Below are positions 10,301-22,264 of a DNA stretch of 64,000 nt, piece after piece. The position numbers and the translations under genes are program-made. Numbering within the stretch: the stretch's first letter is position 1; each line of letters starts with the position of its first letter. The stretch comes from Aradus depressus (lineage: Eukaryota; Arthropoda; Insecta; Hemiptera; Aradidae), in contig OY759221.1 in NCBI GenBank assembly GCA_963662175.1, forward strand, positions 35,524,045-35,588,044, read 5' to 3'. A model generated the notes under the pieces. It did no database searches. It saw only the letters and a program-made list of their open reading frames with translations, and was not told the DNA's origin.

Positions 10301-11660
10301 AACAAATTATTGTCTTTAATTAAATTAAAGCATTTATCTACGGTATTTATTATTATTATTTTTGTAAGCATATTTTCAAGTATTTATTTATTCGTTTCAT
10401 TTTATTTTTTAGTTGTATTGATAATTTTAATGTGTGTCAGACTTTAAGAGTTAATATCTGTTTACGTATCCGATTTACAGGCTATCTTATGTACACATCC
10501 TTATGACGCTATTAATATACCAACGTAGTAAATATTATTATTATCTCATCCCCACCAAATTGTACTATCATTAATGGTGGGCCTCTAATATTTTTTGCCT
10601 CCCCCCACCCTCCGTCTATTTTGGGTGAGTTGTTGCCCAAAGGCTTGCCTAGGACTGGAGAAGGTCCGTTTGTGCATGCTGTCAGAAGCACGCTTCATTT
10701 CATAATAGGGCCATCCCTCCCTTAGCTTTGTTCATTCTCCCTCCTATTATCATCCTGGCTTGCCCTTCCTCTGTAGACACTCTCCCTTCATCTCTCTACG
10801 GTTTCTCATCATCCCATCGCCTCCTTTATCCCCTTCTACGGTCCACCCCATCTCTCAACTAGGATGAGCTATGCATATCTTGACTCAAATCAGTTTTTTT
10901 CTTCTTTTTTTTTTTCTCTCTACGGTGAGGAGATAGAGCTTGCAAAGAGCACACCGCATGTTTAGAGATGGAGCAAGATTCTTGTGTTTTCGTCAGAGTT
11001 AAGGGCAATGTCATTTAAGCAAATTGTTTTTCTTGTATGGTTACATTATCTTCATCTTTAGTATTGAGGCATTATCCAATTTCTCTTGAAGAGGTCAGAT
11101 GGACTTCCATACAAAAGAGATGTAGGGAAAAGTTCTTTGTTCACGACGTTGTCAGACCTCTCACTGAGTTTTTTATTTGTGTTAGCCGACTTTCGAGGCC
11201 GTCCTCAACATCAAGCGACCTAATTGGACATTTTTAAAACTTCAAAAATGTAAAATGTACGTTGAGACCATAGATAGCTCTTAGTGGTGATTTCCTGCAG
11301 GAAGTTGGCCATGTCTGGATGCCCGGTTCCTCGACGAATTGTGAGTGGACGAACTAGGTTGCGATTATTGCCAAACAAAGCAAGGTTTGTATTCTTGTCT
11401 TGTGGTCTGAGTGTGATGGGTTGAGGAGAATGTTTCAAGTCTTCTTGAGTGGCAATCGTCTGTTGATGAGGGGGTAGAATTGTCATAACCTGGTAAGTGG
11501 TTGAGTATGTTTTTGTTTAGATGTTGATTCCAATATACTCGTAGTATTGGCAGTATTAAGCTAAAGTTTTCACTTGTTTGATGTAAACCAAGACTTCCAT
11601 AGATGGTTCCACTGCTGAAGACAGGTCACGGTGTTGTGATATTAGCAAAGTATCATTAGC
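10301..11660. other. unannotated
   Basis: Pyrimidine-rich 10,720-10,930 and short frames at 11037-11237 and 11220-11486. I recognise no domain. Confidence 0.4.
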
Positions 11661-11664
11661 GTAG

Positions 11665-12225
11665 GTAGCCAACAGCAAAGTAGAAGGATGAGGCAAATCA
11701 CTCTACGGTACACCCGATTGGATCGGTGTCTCTTCAATAAACAGGTAGCCAACAGCAACGTAGGAGGATCAGGGCATTGCACCCTATGGTACTCCCGATT
11801 GGATTGGTGTCTCTTCAATAAACAGGTAGCCAACAGCAACGTAGGAGGATCAGGGCATTGCACCCTACGGTACACCCGATTGGATCGGTGTCTCTTTAAT
11901 AAATAGCTAGCCAACAGCAATGTAGGAGGATCAGGCATAGCACCCTACGGTACACCCGATTGGATCGGTGTCTCCTTAATGAACAGGTAGCCACCAGCAA
12001 CATAGGAGGCACAGGCATAGCTCCCTACGGTACAACCGATTGGATCGTGTCTCCTTAATAAACAGATAGCCAACAGCAACATAGGAGGCACAGGCATAGC
12101 TCCCTACGGTACAACCGATTGGATCCTGTCTCCTTAATAAACAGGTAGCCAACAGCAACATAGGAGGCACAGGCATAGCTCCCTACGGTACACCCGATTG
12201 GATCGGTGTCTCCTTGATAAACTGT
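11665..12225 (+). repeat. minisatellite, about 7 units of 79-81 bp
   Basis: Units begin at 11665, 11745, 11826, 11907, 11987, 12066 and 12145. Landmarks are GTAGCCAACAGCAAC, TAGGAGG, CCTACGGTACACCCGATTGG and GGTGTCTCCTTAATAAACAG. Open frames across it on both strands follow from the periodicity and are not taken as genes. Confidence 0.9.
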
Positions 12226-12685
12226 CCAATGAAGTGAAGAAGATTATAGAAAAACCTATCATTGGTATTTCTATAAATATAAGATACATTTTTATCGTAT
12301 TAGCCACTGAAGGTAACCTGGGGCGAGGCTGCCCTTCATCCGGTACGGCTCCCATAGTGACTGTTGCCAACACTCATTGTGTGTGGTACCCGCTGCTCCA
12401 ATGACCCCCGTTATTGTACACTCCTACCCTACAACCCCTCTGACAGATCTATAATGGTCTCCCTCTTGGCACACCACATCTATCCCGACCATCCCTTCCT
12501 TTCCCTTCACCCTTATTTTTTCTCCCTTTATCGATATCGTCCTCTCCCTCTTGTATACGTACAATACAATACCTCGTCCATCAGCTCCCGTCCAACATTA
12601 TCAACTATATCTTTATAGATATAATATGCTTGAAAGACCAATTTTTTGTTGAGCAATAATCGATCGATATTTATTTCCAGCCACT
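12226..12685. other. unannotated
   Basis: Pyrimidine-rich stretch 12,470-12,560. No feature was recognised. Confidence 0.35.
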
Positions 12686-12689
12686 GACT

Positions 12690-13735
12690 GATGTGCAATC
12701 GAAAGTCAGTGATTATTACTTCCCCAGCTATACGATGTATAGGCGAAATTATGTGATCTCAATAAAAATTAAGTCAATCGATATTGAGTTTCTACCGGGG
12801 TTTCATGTTTTCCGACCTGTCGGTCCCCATAAGACACCTATTGATTTTCAGCCGAATAACTTTCAGTATTACACGGAATTTTATATGTTGAATCAAAACC
12901 CCATAAGGACTACACTTATTAATTTTCATTAGAATCGGGAAAAAGAAAGGGTTGATCATTGGGGTGGCTCAACTCAAAAATCGATTTAATGAATATATCG
13001 ACATAAAATTTCATATTTTAAGTCAAAATCCAATGAGGACATAACCTGTCAAATTTCAGCAATATCGGCCGAAGGGAAAAGGGGGTTCGGGGGAGGGGCT
13101 CAATTCAAAACCCCTAATAACTCCCAATGTAATGAATTAATCGACACAAAATAGTATGAGGATTTAGGAGCCCCTATGTATATAAGAACTATATTAGTGA
13201 CAACAATCGACTGGTTAACATAGTTTTTCATCTTCTATAGGTTAGGTTTTATGACTCATGCCCGGGCTTTAACTACTAGGTGATATCGCCGACTACTAGG
13301 CCGTTCTTTCGTCACTCTGGTGGACATGAGCCCGACTCTACTGTGGGAGTCTTAAATTTTGCATACCCTATATTTTAATTCACCTAGGGCAGGGGTCTTT
13401 AACGAGTACCTGACATCGTACAGGCTCGGGACCATCCGAAGGACCTCGTGCTTAAGTTTATTTTACCTCCCAGACAAAATAAACTAAGGGCCTCGTTTAA
13501 GAAAGACTAGTATTAATTTTCTGCAAAAAAAATCCGCCGAAGAGATGGTAGAAATCAGAGGAAGGGAACTCAACTCAAAAATCCATGATAGCTGCCGATA
13601 GATTGAATATATCGACACAAATGAAAAGCCCCAAAGTACGTCAACTATTAATTTTTGGCCCAGACGGACGATTGATTTTGGATGAAAAAGCGGGAAGTAC
13701 ATTGCCGGTGATTGACCGAAAACTTTTTTAGGAGG
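12690..13735 (+). repeat. composite repeat C-B-D, split by a SINE
   Basis: Block C opens with TTACTTCCCC (12717) and a frayed TATACGATGTATAG palindrome. B units follow at 12,830-13,165 and 13,500-13,660. Block D ends at GGAAGTACATTGCCGGTGATT near 13,713. The S1 copy at 13,237-13,493 sits in the middle. This is the clearest case showing that C, B and D belong to one element of about 0.8 kb. Confidence 0.65.
13237..13493 (-). mobile_element. SINE S1, 5'-truncated
   Basis: Runs from the telomere-like tail (TAGGTTAGG) to the hairpin zone and lacks the tRNA head. It has a small deletion in the GGGACGTTAAGCG region. Confidence 0.9.
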
Positions 13736-13959
13736 ACCTCAGTAAATCTTCCTCCATTTCTGTCTGTCCTTTCATCTTCTTCTCTCCATCTAACCTCTCA
13801 TCCGCCTATTTTTCGATTTCCTCTCGAACCATGGAACTTCCATCTTGCGGATTTGTCCTCAACTACTTTCCTTTCCTCTTTATTGGTACAGAAAACTACG
13901 TCTTTATTTGTTATCCTTACTTGAAAGACGTATTTTGCTGATAAGCCCCCGATAACATT

Positions 13960-14140
13960 CCAATATCTTCGTATGTGAATTTCTGCGTATGAATGATGAA
14001 ATTTAGTATGAGGATAAGTAAACTATTGATTTTTTTTATCCCAAACGTACAATTGATTTTGGAGGGAAAGCAAACACTTAAGTAATTCGTGCTGGGGAAA
14101 TACATTGCCAGTGATTCACTCACGAATTTTTTTGATGTGA
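13960..14140 (+). repeat. block B/D remnant
   Basis: ATTGATTTTGGAGGGAAAGC, TAATTCGTGCTGGGG and TACATTGCCAGTGATTCAC mark block D, directly upstream of element R3. Confidence 0.6.
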
Positions 14141-14154
14141 AAACATCTATTGGC

Positions 14155-14706
14155 TTGTTAAGCACAGTGATAGCCGGTCAAACTTTCTTGTGTTACATAA
14201 TACCGTCAGATTTCAATAGATAATAACTACGAGACTAATAATGCGATAACAACGGTTGAGGTTACAATGGATAGAGCATGTATGTACGTGTTTGTTTTGC
14301 CTGTGACGTTATCGGGCTAGTGTGGGCGCCGGCGGATGATTGTTGCGAATTAGCGTTGTGTAAAATTAGAAATTAGTGTAGCGTGATAGCGCGTTTATAT
14401 AGGACGTTGAGAAGCACTACTAGGACTCAAAGTGAAACAATAAATATATTCGCCGAAATATATGTGAAAATCGGTATTAAATGAAAATTGCAAAAAAATT
14501 AAAGATGTCGTCTCAAACGAATCGTTAATATGCGCGGAATTAAAGAAAACGCAAATCAGAGGAAAGCTCGCATCAAAAGGAATTTAAAAAACCTAAAAAG
14601 TTTAGTGCCAAGCAAATGCAAGAGCTACGGCAGCATCGAAAAGAAAATGAAAAATGATTTCATCCCTACGTTTTCACGGAAAATCTACGGCCTAGACCTT
14701 GACTAA
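14155..14706 (+). mobile_element. unassigned element R3, copy A
   Basis: Matches 23745-24352 (inverted) and 31745-32255 over most of its length. Landmarks are CACAGTGATAGCCGGTCAAA, GGGCGCCGGCGGATGA and TTTTCACGGAAAATCTACGG. It holds a decayed copy of the small basic ORF that is intact in copy B, here with two in-frame stops. Class unknown. Confidence 0.75.
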
Positions 14707-14769
14707 GTAGGATATTATTGGAAAGTCTGTTTACATGATTAGGGTGTGATATGTTTTAAAATTCAGTTA

Positions 14770-15015
14770 CTCACCGAGGGACCTTTGCCGACGATACTCA
14801 CATCCTTTCTTCCAACCAAAAGCCCTGTCACAGCCTGCCAGAACCTCCAGCAAAACCTTCTTCAAACTGAGGTGCCAACGATAGAGAGTGAAAATCAATG
14901 AAGTGAAATGTAGCTACGTTAAGTTCACTCTGAGATGTCAATCTTCTCCAGTCTCCAATCAATCCGCTCGCTATCTTTGGTTCTCTAGACAGAATATTTA
15001 CATAGAATCCCATTA
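14770..15015 (+). pseudogene. Jockey-type LINE reverse transcriptase fragment
   Basis: TFADDTHILSSN (from about 14773) is the FADD catalytic box and its downstream context. A little later VKINEVKCSYVKFTLR matches the conserved block that follows it in Jockey elements. Stops and frame changes separate the two blocks. A highly decayed fragment. Confidence 0.65.
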
Positions 15016-16188
15016 CAAGAGTAAAAAATTAGTCGGTAATCAATGGCAGATATAAATCATATGATACAATTACATTTTTTTAAAGTAGAACTTTCAGATT
15101 TAGAATATGTTTTTGATAATCGACATCAGGAAAACATCAAGACATCAAGATATGTACCATTCGAATGAGTACGAAAAGAACTACTTTCTGGAAGGCATGG
15201 CCGGAACAAGAAAGCGACGATATCACGAAGGATACTGCGAATCTGAAGTTGCACATGCAATAGACAGACCCGGTGAAGAGAGACCTGGACTGCACCTCGA
15301 TAAGGAAGGAGTCTGTGTTGCAGAGAGAAAAAGACGAAGTAGGTTCCATCCATCCTTGGCTTCAGCTTTCAAAGGAAGGAGGAAGCGCTAAATACACAAA
15401 GAAACTATCCCTTGTATAGCCTAAGAAAACGATATGAAGAGGGAAAATTACAGCATTGCAGCAGACTTGTTAGAAATAACACCGGGGAAGGTTATCAGTA
15501 ATAGGAGATGGATGAAGAGAAGACAACCCGAGAGGATGAAGCCACTGCCAGCGAAGGAGCAGAAGAACGGACAGGGGTACCAAATAATAGGAACCCAATT
15601 TCGGGGTGAAGATTGTTTTGAGACATAGATATAAATCCTGTGGTACAATTACATCATCTTTGTTAGTTTATGAAATACACATACAATAATTGAGTTACGT
15701 GATTTTGTCTCTTACATATCGTATTGCGCCTGGATAGTATAAGAATCAACTCTTGTTTATTGTTTTAAAAATGTTTTACTAGACTACCTAATTAAGAGAG
15801 CAACTTCGTAAGCCGGTTAGCATAAAATAATAAAATCTGTGAGCGGTCCGACTATATTTATATTTTGCAACCAGTGAATCTCATCTATAATTTTTATTTT
15901 AATATAATTATTTATTCATATATTTTTATTATTTCTCTTTATTTTTCGGGCGCACTTTGCGTTTGTGCAACATCACCAGTCTATGTTTGTAGAGGGAGCT
16001 TGGAATCTTGGTTAGCTCAAGTGAGGTTATGACCACCGGACAACCAACGTGTGGCGATCGGTGGTGGCCCCAGCGTGTAACAACGCTATTCATGTCATGT
16101 CTGTGTGTGTTTATATTTTAAGATATATAGTAAGCTATTTTGATGTACAAAATTGCATGACGTATGCAGGCCTCGTTATGGTTTAACG
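15016..16188. other. unannotated; two short unrecognised frames
   Basis: Plus-strand frames at 15107-15391 and 15434-15628 are charged and lysine/arginine-rich, in a locally GC-richer patch. They may be LINE ORF debris linked to the fragment just upstream. No domain was recognised. Confidence 0.3.
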
Positions 16189-16257
16189 ATAAGAATTATT
16201 ATTATTATTATTAATATTATTACTTTATTATGATTATTATTATTATTAATAATAGTT
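16189..16257 (+). repeat. TTA/ATT microsatellite
   Basis: Imperfect trinucleotide tract. Confidence 0.85.
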
Positions 16258-16631
16258 GAGGGAAGAGACAAATGCCTGCCTAGAGCTGGCCTTCGCCGTC
16301 TCCATTATTGAATCTGTTCTGAGTGATGTGCCTCCATTCTGTTGCCGAAGGCTCCTGTTCTGCTCCTTGATTAACAAGAATTACCCCACTTTATTAACAA
16401 AACGTCTCAGCCCATTCATCTTTCCTGCTATTCTCAACACTAATATACCCTCTTCCTTTCTGAAGCCTTCATCAATTAGGACATCCTTAGTCTAGTCCAT
16501 ATTCTCATCCTCCCTTTCATCCTGAAAAAAAAAAAATAATTAAGTTGATTATAGAAGAAGATGGGAAACTATGTTAAACAGGCGAACATTTGCGCTAATA
16601 CTCAGTAGTTGACTTACATATCTTTAGCCTT

Positions 16632-17712
16632 AGAACCAGTCTAGAAAGAGGAAGAGAATACAGGATTACTACTCACCACCTCTTCATTGACTTTAAATCA
16701 GCCTACGATAGTATAGACCGAGAGCAACTGTACAAAGCGCTGGTGGAGCTTAACATCGCAGGTAAGCTCATGCGGCTGATTAGGTTGACAATGTCAGGAG
16801 TACAGTGTGTGGTGAAAGACAAGGGCAATACATCCGAAGAGTTCTTGTCTAGAAGAGGCGTGAGACAAGTTGATGCCCTGGCATGCCTCCTGTTTAACCT
16901 GGCCCTCGAGAAAGCCGTAAGAGACTCGGGAATACAGACGACGGGCACGATATTTAATAGGATGGTCCAGCTCCTCGCCTATGCTGATGACATAGACATA
17001 ATCGGTCGGTCCCGCCAAGCAGTTACTGAAGCCTTTTTAGCCCTTGAAGCCGCTGCTAGAAGACTTGGACTAGTGATTAACGAGAGCAAAACCAAGTATA
17101 TGGTGTCTCAGCAAGAACTTAGGCAGGAGGGAGAGAAGGTGGCGTTTGGACCCTACTTCTTTGAGCAGGTGTCAGGGTTCATTTATCTCGGCTCACCGGT
17201 TGTAAATGACAACCAAATATTAGCAGAAACCAGTAGGAGGATCATGTGCGCTAACCGATGTTATTATGGGCTTCAAAAGCATCTATCTAGTAACCTGGTA
17301 GCCCGGCGTACGAAGGTCGTCCAAAACTCTTATCCGCCCAGTCCTCACATACGGCTCAGAAACCTGGACAACTACTAAAGCAGAAGATCGAGACCTCCAA
17401 ATATTTGAAAGGAAGGTGCTCCAGAAGATTTACGGTCCGGTGTACGTTGAAGGAGAATGGAGACGTAGGAGCAACCAGGAGATGTACGACCTGTACAAAG
17501 AGCCAGATGTGACTAAAGTGAAAAAACTGGGCAGGCTAAGGTGGGCCGGACATATTATCAGGATGAGCGAAGACATGATCCCAAGAAAGCTACTAACGGA
17601 AGTCCTGCACGGAAGGAGGAGAGTAGGAAGACCAAGACTGCGGTGGTCGGACTGTGTGACCAATGACGCCAGGAACATCGGGATCCAGAACTGGATGGGA
17701 GCTATATCGGCA
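16632..17712 (+). pseudogene. non-LTR retrotransposon reverse transcriptase, truncated and frameshifted
   Basis: The first frame (16,632-about 17,310) carries FIDFKSAYDSIDRE (RT motif with catalytic D), RRGVRQVDALACLLFN (usually G-x-P/GD-P-like) and LAYADDIDIIGRS (YADD box). The continuation (KTLIRPVLTYGSETW, then FERKVLQKIYGP, LRWAGHIIRM and GRRRVGRPRLRW) lies in the +1 frame, so a single-base indel near 17,315 breaks the ORF. No endonuclease is present and the 5' end is lost. The 3' end runs straight into block B sequence. A relative of the 3' fragment at 44,262-44,560. The LINE clade cannot be settled by eye. Confidence 0.85.
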
Positions 17713-18035
17713 GTTATTAGGGTTTTTAAGTTGAGCCCCCTTCCCTTCGGCCGATATCGCTTAAATTTGACACGTTATACCCTCATTTTGTTTTACTTTA
17801 AATATGTAATTTCATTTCAATACATTCATTATATCGGCAGTTTTGTGGATATTCGAGTTGAGACTTCCTTCTAGTCCTCCTCTTACCCTCTGCCGATTTT
17901 GCTGAAAATTAATAAATGTTGTCCGTATAGAGTTTTGAATTAACTTGTGAAATTTTGTTTCGATACATTTATTACAGCAGCAGTTATTACAGTTTTTGAG
18001 GTAAGCCTCTCCCGTAATCCTTCCTCTCCATTGAC
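17713..18035 (-). repeat. composite repeat, B units
   Basis: Reverse-strand B landmarks (TATCGGCAGTTATTAGGGTT, GAGTTGAGCCCCCTTCCCTT) repeat twice. Confidence 0.7.
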
Positions 18036-18059
18036 CGATTTTAGGAATTCTTGAAAAAG

Positions 18060-18245
18060 ATTTATCCGATCAAATTTTTTCTGGTGGCAATGTAGGATCC
18101 TTTTGAGACAGATTGAAAAATAGGCTATATGGCGTCTGAAAATTTTGAATTTATGAGAGGGGCTACCTAAGCAAAAAATTGTTCTAGCTCATTAACGGAT
18201 GGTCGGATTGTCATGAAATTTTACATGTAGTTGTAAAAGCAAAAT
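18060..18245 (+). repeat. solo fragment of the Helitron-like 145-bp subrepeat
   Basis: GCTATATGGCGTCTGAAAAT, AGCTCATTAACGGATGGTCG and TTGTCATGAAATTTTACATG match the subrepeats at 34.6-35.3 and 37.1-37.7 kb. Confidence 0.6.
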
Positions 18246-19030
18246 TTAAAAAAATGTGACATATGTGTATTTGCATCACAATTACAAATATATGTAGATT
18301 AAATTCAATTAAAATAATAAATAATTCTGTACTGAATAAAATGCCTTCTTTTGTGATATTATTACTATTGACATTCATATCATGCTGGGAAGTTTGCCGT
18401 GTGAACCTCAAGGGGCGCACTTAGTCGTAACACACACATCAAAGAACCTGCTTGTTTTTTTTTCTCTCTTTATTGTCCATAGCAAATAATCACCTAATTC
18501 GTTTGTTATATACTTCTAGGGCTTGAAGAAGGATATTAATAGTTTCCCAAACGTTGACCAAATTCTGAGTAATCTTCCTTAAAGAACCTCGAGATCTTTT
18601 CTTCAGTATCAAGAAATAATTATTCTTGATTTTGATAACCTTGGACCCCTTCGTTGAATATGCTCCATGAGAGAAATATTGAATGAATTATAATGCTAGA
18701 ATGTGTGGATAAAGTTTGAAAAGGATGGGAAGGGGGCAGCTGTCAAACATATGGCCCCCCCAGTACAACCTGTATGATAATATGTCACCGGAGTTGGAGG
18801 TCCTGGCATTGTCCAGTCGGAGGAAGGGTGACAAGTTTCAATCCTGTCTGTCGCTACACCGGCTTCTCACTATTTGCATACTGACATAACACTGTGCCAC
18901 AGTGCAACGTACAACAACCACATATCTTTTATGCTATTCGAATCACAGGGAAATAATGAACTTGTCTGGTAGTGTGAGCGACCGGACGGAGCACAACACA
19001 AAATGACAATAATTATAATATTTATTTCCG
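18246..19030. other. unannotated; one frayed hammerhead-like core
   Basis: Near 18,520 CTTGAAGAAGG and CCCAAACGTTGACC sit in hammerhead order but with core changes. Nothing else was recognised. Confidence 0.3.
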
Positions 19031-19044
19031 TTAACCTATTGTAA

Positions 19045-19810
19045 TATGTGTGACCTGAACCCTATAAGGACAACAACCATCGATTCTCAGCCAAATCAGT
19101 CAGAGGGAAAGGAGAAAGGGGTTTAGAGGAGAGGCACAACTCGAAAAACTTTAATAACTGTCGATAATGTTTCAACCCAAAATTTTATTTGAATTAAAAA
19201 CCCCATAAGGACGATACATTAATTTTTAGCGAAATCAGTCGAAGGGAAGGGGGTTACTCAATTCAAAAATCCTAATAACTGCCGACCTAATGAATTTATG
19301 AACACAAAATATAGTATGGGGAGAATGGATGCATCGACACGAAATTTTATATGTGTGACCAAAACCCTAGATTTTTAGCCAAATCGGTCAAAGAGGATGG
19401 GGAGAGATTTAACTCAAAAACTCCAATAATTGCCTTTGTAATGAACGTATTAACACAAAATTTCATGTGTGAATTCAAAACCCCATAAGGACGACACTCA
19501 TTAATTTCCAGCGGAATCGGCAGAAGAGAAGGGGAAATCAGAGAGGGCTCAACTCATAAACCCCAATAACTGCCGATGTAATGAATGTATCGACATGAAA
19601 TTTCATATTTAAAGTCAAAACCAAAAGAGAACAAAACCTGTCAATTGGGGGTGGGGGGAAGGTTTCAGTTTGAAAACCTTGATAACTGTCCATGTAATGA
19701 ATTTATCGACACAAAATTTAGTATGAGGATTTAGCAACTTTTAGTAAGTCAACACACTGACATCTAATTCGTTCTGGGGACGTACATTGCCGGTGATTCA
19801 TCGACGACAA
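19045..19810 (+). repeat. composite repeat, about five B units followed by D
   Basis: The longest B array here. Units recur about every 140 bp, ending with block D (CGTACATTGCCGGTGATTC near 19,781). Confidence 0.75.
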
Positions 19811-19902
19811 TTTTTTTATTTTATTTTCCAATAGAAGTCCCGCGGTTCCACTCCCCCTCATGGCTTCTATGATACCCCATAACCTCATAGCTCCTCGCTT
19901 AA

Positions 19903-20602
19903 CCTTCGGGCGCTCGCATGGGCGGCAATTACACCGCCTTATCAGAAAATTTCGCTCCCGATCCCAATGCGCTTGGTTAGATTGGCGGGACCGTTAGGTT
20001 TTCTCTAGTTAACTATTAACACAAAAGATAGCGCTGGTCTCATTTTTCAAGCTATCGTCACAAGTTATTTGCAAAGTTTACCATCTCCGGCAATGTGGAT
20101 CACGGTGATGCAATTGCCGCCTCGCGATTAATCTTGTCACCATTGTGAAAAAAAATGTAAGTATTAGACGAATTCTTGACAAATTGGAAAAGGAGGATCC
20201 CGGTGATTTTGAGGACGATCTGGACGATATTGATTTCGAGCCAGAAGTAACTGAAAAAGATGATCATGACAGTGAATCTGACTGAAGAGGAAATGGAATG
20301 TGCTGATGAAGAGGACCTATGGTTATAAGAAATTTCTATTTGTATTTTGATAAGTAAAAGTGGGTGTTCAATGATTTATTTGATGTTAGCCACGTCTTAA
20401 TGACTAAGATGACTGATCTCATGAATCAATGAGTCAGTCATCAGTGAATAAACGGGTATTTAAGGTCTTAATAAAGGTTTTAAACGTGTTGAAATTTGTG
20501 TACGTGTGGTTTTTCATCGAAATACCAGTGATCCGTGAAGGGCGGTGAAAATGCCGCTACGCGAGCGCTGGTGTAACGTCACTGTATGTGAGCGCCCGAA
20601 GG
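19903..20602 (+). mobile_element. piggyBac-like element, internally deleted
   Basis: TTAA duplications at 19,899-19,902 and 20,603-20,606 flank terminal inverted repeats beginning CCTTCGGGCGCTC on both sides. TTAA targets are diagnostic of the piggyBac superfamily. Inside, 20,160-20,285 encodes an acidic stretch (EDPGDFEDDLDDIDFEPEV) like the N-terminus of such transposases, then a stop and a frame change. The DDD catalytic part is missing and an AATAAA lies near 20,466. A non-autonomous 700-bp derivative. Confidence 0.85.
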
Positions 20603-20606
20603 TTAA

Positions 20607-21035
20607 ATCCATTATCATTAACATCAAAATAACGTGAAAATAATGAACAAATAACGTGAAAATAATGAACAGATATCTGTTTCACAGTATCTGTTAGTTG
20701 TAAAAGAGGTGAGATAAGATAAGGTAGAGAATTGCTCAAATTGGACATCCCCCAGTTTCATTTTGTCAGAATTATGAGATAATCTTTTATGTTGGCACCT
20801 CCCCAGCTCTACATGGGACTCAGACTCCCTCATAAACTACCCCCAACCCTCTGGTTAAAAAATAAAATGTTTGTGTCTCCTCCAGTATTAGGTACCTGTC
20901 CTCCATTAAGGAAAATATACACTTTATCTCACTCACAAATTATGTGTTAAATAAACTTCTTGTACCTGTGTTTTTATATGTACTTACATATAATACAACT
21001 TTTAAGATATTTTTTTTCAGTGTTTCCTGGATAGA
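20607..21035. other. unannotated; short direct repeat
   Basis: AATAACGTGAAAATAATGAAC occurs twice near 20,630-20,670 (20-bp core). The rest was not recognised. Confidence 0.4.
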
Positions 21036-21039
21036 TTTT

Positions 21040-21195
21040 GATTGGTTGGTTGGTTATTTTGGGCGAACAACTACTTCGGTTATTATCGCCCTATCTTGTT
21101 ACATTCCTTGCACTAACTAAGCCAGCGAACTCTTGATGCAGATGACAGGAACAGCCATGAACGGATCCCACAGGGGGCCACGGGGCCCAGGGAAG
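21040..21195 (+). repeat. dispersed repeat F, copy 1
   Basis: GGTTGGTTGGTT, TTACATTCCTTG, GCCAGCGAACTCTT and GGATCCCACAGGGGG recur in the same order at 43,815-43,975. GC-richer than its surroundings. Class unknown. Confidence 0.7.
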
Positions 21196-21259
21196 AGGGT
21201 TCTTCTTACGATCCCTAAATTTTTAATTCTCGTTTACTTCCACAGCTGTACAAAGAAAA

Positions 21260-21430
21260 GGGGAAGTTACGTAATCGGTCAGAAACTGGATGTTCTGCTT
21301 TTCACCGACCTTTCTTGTTTACTTCCTAATTCCAAAATTGGAAAAAAAATTTGTCGGTGAATCACCAATTATGTACTTCCCCAAAACGAATTAAGCAATC
21401 AACCAGTAGATCGTTCGGGTTAAAAATTAA
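21260..21430. repeat. blocks C and D of the composite repeat
   Basis: GGGGAAGTTACGTAATCGGTC (block C, 20-bp core) is followed by GGTGAATCACCAATTATGTA and a reversed block D. Confidence 0.6.
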
Positions 21431-21439
21431 AAAAAAAAA

Positions 21440-22225
21440 TTTACGAAAAACGTATGTTTTAAAAAAAAATTTTCTATTTCACAAAATATACCTGTGGTCA
21501 CAGGGAATAAATTGGTAAGTCAAACTTTGTAACTTTTCAGGTTTTTTTTTACTTTTGCATTCGTGTAAATCCAGTTTTTGGAATAAATAAATTATGTTTG
21601 CATCATTATTAATCATACATCTTCTAAATCTATAGGAATGAATGAAAATGAATATTGGTAATTCTTTCTTAGATTTTCCCTTAGTTGCCTAATCATTCCC
21701 CATCACTTACCTAATTATTGACCACACTTACCTAGGTTTTATACACACTTTTCTAATTTTTATAAACACTTACCTAATTATTAACCACAATTTTTGAAAT
21801 ACTCGTGAATGATGCCCCTCTAAAGTTGAGCAAGTTGATTTAACCGAAAACACCCTCTTCACTTGGAGTAGTCTGCCATAGTGAATTGGTTAAATGCAGT
21901 TAAATGCAGTTATCTCGTGAACGATTCCTCAAAGAAGTAGATTAAGTTGATTTAACCGAGAACATACACAATTTTACGAAATACCAAGAAACCCACATCT
22001 TTATAATTCCGATAGTCTTAGAGTCCTGAGCCCTCAACTTCTTCACAGTGCGCAGATGGCTTGGGAGATGATCACAGTACGTTAACTCATTTTGGCCATT
22101 TTTCGACTTAACAACTTATTCCCTGTGACCAATAGATATATAATATGGGAGTACTTTCGGTATTGCTACCATCTTCAGCCATACTGTATATATTTTGTGA
22201 AATAGGCAATATTTTTTTAAAAACA
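21440..22225. mobile_element. element with inverted ends and a hammerhead-like motif
   Basis: The left end (21,440-21,530) and right end (22,100-22,225) are inverted copies sharing CTATTTCACAAAATATA, GGTCACAGGGAATAA and a (G/T)TAAGTC block. The right end carries an extra segment containing the hammerhead-like core at 22,144-22,183. The interior has no ORF. Probably a Penelope-like remnant, inferred only from the ribozyme-like core. Confidence 0.5.
22144..22183 (-). ncRNA. hammerhead-ribozyme-like motif (copy 2)
   Basis: Same order as 603-640: stem I TATGG/CCATA (perfect 5 bp), CTGAAGA, stem II GGTA/TACC, GAAA, stem III AGTACT and cleavage C at 22,149. The stem I strand differs from copy 1 yet pairs better, and the stem II loop differs by one base. 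The extra T after CTGAAGA is present here too. Confidence 0.55.
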
Positions 22226-22264
22226 TGTACAATACATTCATTAGGTACGTTGGGAAATATTAGG

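Noticed and set aside
11642..12176. Cysteine/leucine-rich ORFs on both strands of the 80-bp array
   Set aside because: Frames exist on both strands of a minisatellite and change at unit-length variants, so they are shadows of the repeat.
16743..17378. Penelope reverse transcriptase supplying the hammerhead-like elements
   Set aside because: The motifs and C-terminal block match non-LTR LINEs, and there is no GIY-YIG domain.
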